Source of the DNA: Nitrobacter sp. 62-23 | Lineage (GTDB): Bacteria > Pseudomonadota > Alphaproteobacteria > Rhizobiales > Xanthobacteraceae | Direction: 5' to 3' | NCBI RefSeq assembly: GCF_001897285.1 | Contig: NZ_MKSM01000056.1 | Span: forward strand, 1 to 33,447 | DNA length: 33,447 nucleotides | Shown: one piece after another, positions 30,713 through 33,447 of the stretch | Position numbering within the stretch: the first letter of the stretch is position 1 | How the letters are laid out: every line of letters begins with the position of its first letter | Translations under genes and position numbers: made by a program | Notes under the pieces: generated by a model | The model's database searches: none | Told to the model about the DNA's origin: nothing | The model's input: only the letters and a program-made list of their open reading frames with translations

Positions 30713-32368
30713 ATGCGGGGATGTGCGCTGAGCGTTGTCCCCGACATCCATATGATAATCGCAGAACTCGATAAATCGGCGTTGCAACCGGAACGCCCAG
30801 TGCGTTCGTCGCTGCTGTGGGTCGCGGCATTGATCGCTGCGATGACCGTGATGCGATGCATCTTTGCCGCCACGCTGGATCTGCGCACCGACGAGGCCTA
30901 TTACTGGACCTGGTCAAAGGAAAGCGCGCTATCCTTCCTCGATCATCCGCCGATGATCGCGTGGTTCATTCGGTTCGGCACCGCGATCTTCGGCGACACC
31001 GATTTCGGCGTCAGGTTCGCCGGACTGCTGGCGATGCCGATCTCGCAATTGCTGCTCGCCGACATCGTCCGCCGCGTCACCCGCGACATCCGTGCCGCCG
31101 TGCTGGCGGTTCTGATGATGGAAGCGGCGTTGTATTACGGCCTGCTGATGGCGAAGGTCGCGCCCGACGTCGCGCTGATCCCGTTCGAACTGGCGATGGT
31201 GTGGTCGCTGGTGCGGCTCACCGAGAGCGGCGACGCGCGCTGGTGGCTTGCCGCGGGTTTCTTCGGCGGGCTGGCGCTATTGTCGAAGCTGACCGCATTG
31301 ATGCTGGTCCCCGCCGTTGTTCTTTTCATTGTCGTGCCGGATTGGCGCTCACGCTGGCTGCGCAGTCCATATCTCTGGGCCGCGCCATTGATTGCGGCTG
31401 CGGTGTTTTCGCCGGTCCTGATCTGGAATTGGATGCACGATTGGGCCTCGTTCAGGTTTCAGTTCGTTCGCGCCACCGCCGCGCATGACGTCACGCTGCG
31501 CACGCTCGGCGACTATCTCGGCCTCCAGTTCGGTCAGGTCGGGCCGATCCTGCTGCCCGTGGTGCTGTTTGGCGTGGCGGTTACGGCATGGCGCGCGTTT
31601 CGATATCGCGATCCGGTTTCCGTGTTGCTGTCGGCGGCCGTGCTGGTGCCGTTCGGCTATTTTTTCTGGAAATCGCTGACGCTTCGCGTCGGCGACACCT
31701 GGCCAATGTTCATCTGGCCGCTGGGATTCGCCGCGACCGCAATCGACATCGCGAAGCGATCGCGCGAAAAATGGCCGGCGTGGATCGCAAGATCGTCCGC
31801 CTTCTGGGTCAACGCCGCGATCGCGTCGGGTCTCGTCCTCGTCGTCGCGGTGTTCCTCTATTATATCGTCAGCCCCTGGAATTTCATCGGCAAGACCGAT
31901 CCGATCGGCGGCGAAGCCGGCTTCGCGCAGGTCGCGAGCCGCGCCGAAAGCGAATTGCAAACCTCCGGGGCGACATGGATCGCGACCGACGATTACCGGA
32001 TCTATGCAATGCTGCGCTGGCATCTGAAGGATCGCGTGCCGGTGATCCAGATCAACGAACGCAGCCGCTTTATGGGTTTCCGCGATCCCGGTCTTGCGCT
32101 GATTGCCGGGCATGCCGGGCTGTATATCGCCCGCGAACAGGACGGCGCATCCCTTCTGGCCTCGACCGGCGCGGTTCTGACGCCTTTGGGCCGGGTTCAG
32201 CGGACCTGGCGCGGCCGGATCATGGACACCTATGTTCTGGAAAAGATCACGGGCTGGACGCCCGATCTCTCGCCGCCGCCGGACTCGCGGTTCTACAAAT
32301 GGCGGCAACTGGCGGAAGACCAGACGAGTCGTCGTTATCTGACGCTCGCCGCCATCGTGGGGCGATAG
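30713..32368 (+). CDS. GT39-family membrane glycosyltransferase (ArnT/PMT-like)
   Basis: This protein has 551 residues. It is a polytopic inner-membrane enzyme using a polyprenyl-phosphate sugar donor. The first periplasmic loop carries LRTDEAYYWTWS (57-68) with the catalytic-type Asp60-Glu61, and SFLDHPPMIAWF (about 74-85) is the other hallmark of the GT39/GT83 fold. About eleven membrane segments follow up to about residue 390, then a soluble periplasmic C-terminal domain (about 400-551). The acceptor is unknown: lipid A, a polysaccharide or a protein. Two starts are possible: ATG 30713 with GGAG just upstream, or ATG 30752, which removes 13 unconserved residues. It ends one base before the convergent ycjF-like gene, with no terminator. 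Confidence 0.88.
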   Translation: MRGCALSVVPDIHMIIAELDKSALQPERPVRSSLLWVAALIAAMTVMRCIFAATLDLRTDEAYYWTWSKESALSFLDHPPMIAWFIRFGTAIFGDTDFGVRFAGLLAMPISQLLLADIVRRVTRDIRAAVLAVLMMEAALYYGLLMAKVAPDVALIPFELAMVWSLVRLTESGDARWWLAAGFFGGLALLSKLTALMLVPAVVLFIVVPDWRSRWLRSPYLWAAPLIAAAVFSPVLIWNWMHDWASFRFQFVRATAAHDVTLRTLGDYLGLQFGQVGPILLPVVLFGVAVTAWRAFRYRDPVSVLLSAAVLVPFGYFFWKSLTLRVGDTWPMFIWPLGFAATAIDIAKRSREKWPAWIARSSAFWVNAAIASGLVLVVAVFLYYIVSPWNFIGKTDPIGGEAGFAQVASRAESELQTSGATWIATDDYRIYAMLRWHLKDRVPVIQINERSRFMGFRDPGLALIAGHAGLYIAREQDGASLLASTGAVLTPLGRVQRTWRGRIMDTYVLEKITGWTPDLSPPPDSRFYKWRQLAEDQTSRRYLTLAAIVGR

Positions 32369-32369
32369 T

Positions 32370-33422
32370 TCAGTCTTTGCTCCCGCGCTTGCGCAACAGG
32401 TCTTTCACAAGATCGCCGAGCACCGGCCGCGGCAGCGCGGTGAAGGGCATCGGGCGGGTGACGTCGATCGCCGCCAGGCCGAGGCGCGCGGTCAATAGTC
32501 CGTTGAGAACGCCTTCGCCCAGACGCGTCGACAGCTTCGCGGCGATGCCCTGGCCGAGCATCTGCTGGATCAGGGTGTCGCTTGCCGCCATGCCGCCGGT
32601 GATCGCGAGATGCGCGATGACGTGGCGCATCAGGCGGATCATCCCGAGCGTGCCGGGCCGCCCGCCATAGAGCCGTGCAAGCTGCCGCACCAGCCGTATC
32701 GCCGCGGCGAAGACGAACAGCACATCCACCACGGCGCGGGGGCTGACCGCGGTCACGATCGACACGCGCTGCGCCGCCACCGACACCAGCCGGCGCGCTT
32801 CCTGATCCAGCGGCGCCATCAGCTCGCGCTCGGCGAGTCGCATCAGGTCCGCGCCGTCGATGATGTCGGTGCCGTGGCTCCGCAGCGCGGCTCGCGCCCG
32901 CGCGAGATGCGGATTGTCGTGGGCGAGTTTCACCAGATCGCGAACGACCGCTTTCGCTCCCGTGCGATCGTCGGCGGCGATGGCGGCCAGCGCGCGCCGA
33001 TGCAGGTTCTCGATGGTGGCCAGACGGGCGAGAGCGGCGATCTCGCGCGCCGCGATGACGATAGACGCAACCACGAACAGCGCCGCCAGCATCAGCCCGA
33101 GGAAACCCAGTCCCTCGCTGCGCGCGAACAGGTCGTGGATCAGGTTGACGGCGCCGAGCACGGTGCCAAGCGCGATGAAGCCGGCCAGCGACGACCAGAA
33201 CAGCACGCCCCAGCGAAATCCCTTTCGCGCCGGAACCGGAGCTATCTCGGGCGCCTCTTCCTCGGGCAGCAAGACGGGCTCGGGCTCCGGCTCGGCTTCC
33301 GGCGTGATGCTGATGCTGCCGCGCGCGGGCCGGCTCACCGCTTCTTCGGGATCCAGGACCACAACGAGCGGATCGTCGAGCTTGAATGTGACGGGGCGGC
33401 GCAGGCCGGAACGCTCACTCAT
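32370..33422 (-). CDS. YcjF family (UPF0283, TIGR01620) membrane protein
   Basis: This protein has 350 residues. The N-terminus is acidic and Pro-rich (PEAEPEPEPVLLPEEEAPEI, about 42-61). Two membrane helices follow, about 72-98 (VLFWSSLAGFIALGTVLGAV) and 105-128 (LGLMLAALFVVASIVIAA). The C-terminal half is a helical DUF697-like domain, with AVSPRAVVDVLFVFAAAIRL and RLMRHVIAHLAITGG, ending in a basic tail RKRGSKD. This matches the YcjF family, which partners the GTPase-like YcjX. The start overlaps the stop of an upstream frame by ATGA (33419-33422), and the last residues of that frame look like a YcjX end, so translational coupling of ycjX and ycjF is likely. Its function is probably linked to envelope stress; the details are unknown. 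Confidence 0.9.
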   Translation of the reverse strand: MSERSGLRRPVTFKLDDPLVVVLDPEEAVSRPARGSISITPEAEPEPEPVLLPEEEAPEIAPVPARKGFRWGVLFWSSLAGFIALGTVLGAVNLIHDLFARSEGLGFLGLMLAALFVVASIVIAAREIAALARLATIENLHRRALAAIAADDRTGAKAVVRDLVKLAHDNPHLARARAALRSHGTDIIDGADLMRLAERELMAPLDQEARRLVSVAAQRVSIVTAVSPRAVVDVLFVFAAAIRLVRQLARLYGGRPGTLGMIRLMRHVIAHLAITGGMAASDTLIQQMLGQGIAAKLSTRLGEGVLNGLLTARLGLAAIDVTRPMPFTALPRPVLGDLVKDLLRKRGSKD

Positions 33423-33447
33423 TGCAGTCGGTCTCCGATCAGAAACT
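33419..33447 (-). CDS. C-terminal tip of an upstream gene, probably YcjX
   Basis: A minus-strand frame enters from the right edge and ends in TGA at 33421-33419, overlapping the ycjF-like start by ATGA. Only the residues FLIGDRLQ are visible. This fits the kind of ending I expect for YcjX (DUF463), and the ycjX-ycjF order with overlapping ends is the usual one. Eight residues cannot prove identity, so the call leans on context. Confidence 0.5.

Overview
The window looks like chromosome of a high-GC alphaproteobacterium of the Bradyrhizobium / Rhodopseudomonas / Nitrobacter group. The evidence is a PutA of about 1000 residues without a DNA-binding domain, a SorAB-type sulfite dehydrogenase, a YcjX/YcjF pair, several small secreted proteins of kinds I associate with this family, and intergenic palindromic elements of a type common in its genomes. 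The assignment is inference from protein style and gene mix. I see no rRNA, tRNA, CRISPR array, phage gene or transposase.

Layout. 1-784: tail of an SPFH/band-7 protein, then nfeD. 800-3701: arabinose-5-phosphate isomerase (minus), divergent from an outer-membrane beta-barrel protein. 3698-3866: first copy of a composite palindromic repeat. 3894-6702 (minus): a short ModE-type regulator, a DUF2478 protein and an FGGY pentulose kinase. 6876-9500 (minus): a large MscS-type channel whose C-terminus is built from a 15-bp tandem repeat. 9978-13404 (plus): a small Cys-repeat secreted protein, a two-component flavin monooxygenase (oxygenase plus reductase) and an ion transporter. 13419-14723 (minus): nicotinate phosphoribosyltransferase. 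14891-17907 (minus): a TonB-dependent receptor translationally coupled to a ModA-like binding protein. 18362-20369 (plus): a lemA-TPM-TPM operon. 20433-21785 (minus): exported amidohydrolase. 21986-23439 (plus): a single-span coiled-coil protein and a 55-residue membrane protein. 23439-23627: two further dispersed palindromes. 23727-26732 (minus): putA. 26765-26934: second copy of the composite repeat. 27072-30380: a secreted protein with a possible Cys-His-Asp triad (plus), then on the minus strand a cold-shock protein, sorB, sorA and a His-rich secreted peptide. 30713-33447: a GT39 glycosyltransferase (plus), convergent with a ycjX-ycjF pair (minus).

The most interesting theme is molybdenum. 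A 134-residue ModE-like protein with a DNA-binding domain but no molybdate-binding (TOBE) domain sits beside a DUF2478 gene. A 24-bp site shaped like a ModE operator (CGTTAT-N12-ATCACG) lies upstream of DUF2478. A second site, identical at 18 of 24 positions, lies 24 bp upstream of the TonB receptor, whose stop codon overlaps the start of a ModA-like periplasmic binding protein. Together these suggest a ModE-controlled outer-membrane uptake route for molybdate or a molybdate complex. A molybdenum-cofactor sulfite dehydrogenase (sorAB) in the same window is a possible consumer. The function is inferred and untested.

Other points of interest are the direct composite repeats bracketing about 23 kb, the minisatellite inside the channel gene, a perfect dyad upstream of the cold-shock gene, and a decamer shared by three promoter regions.
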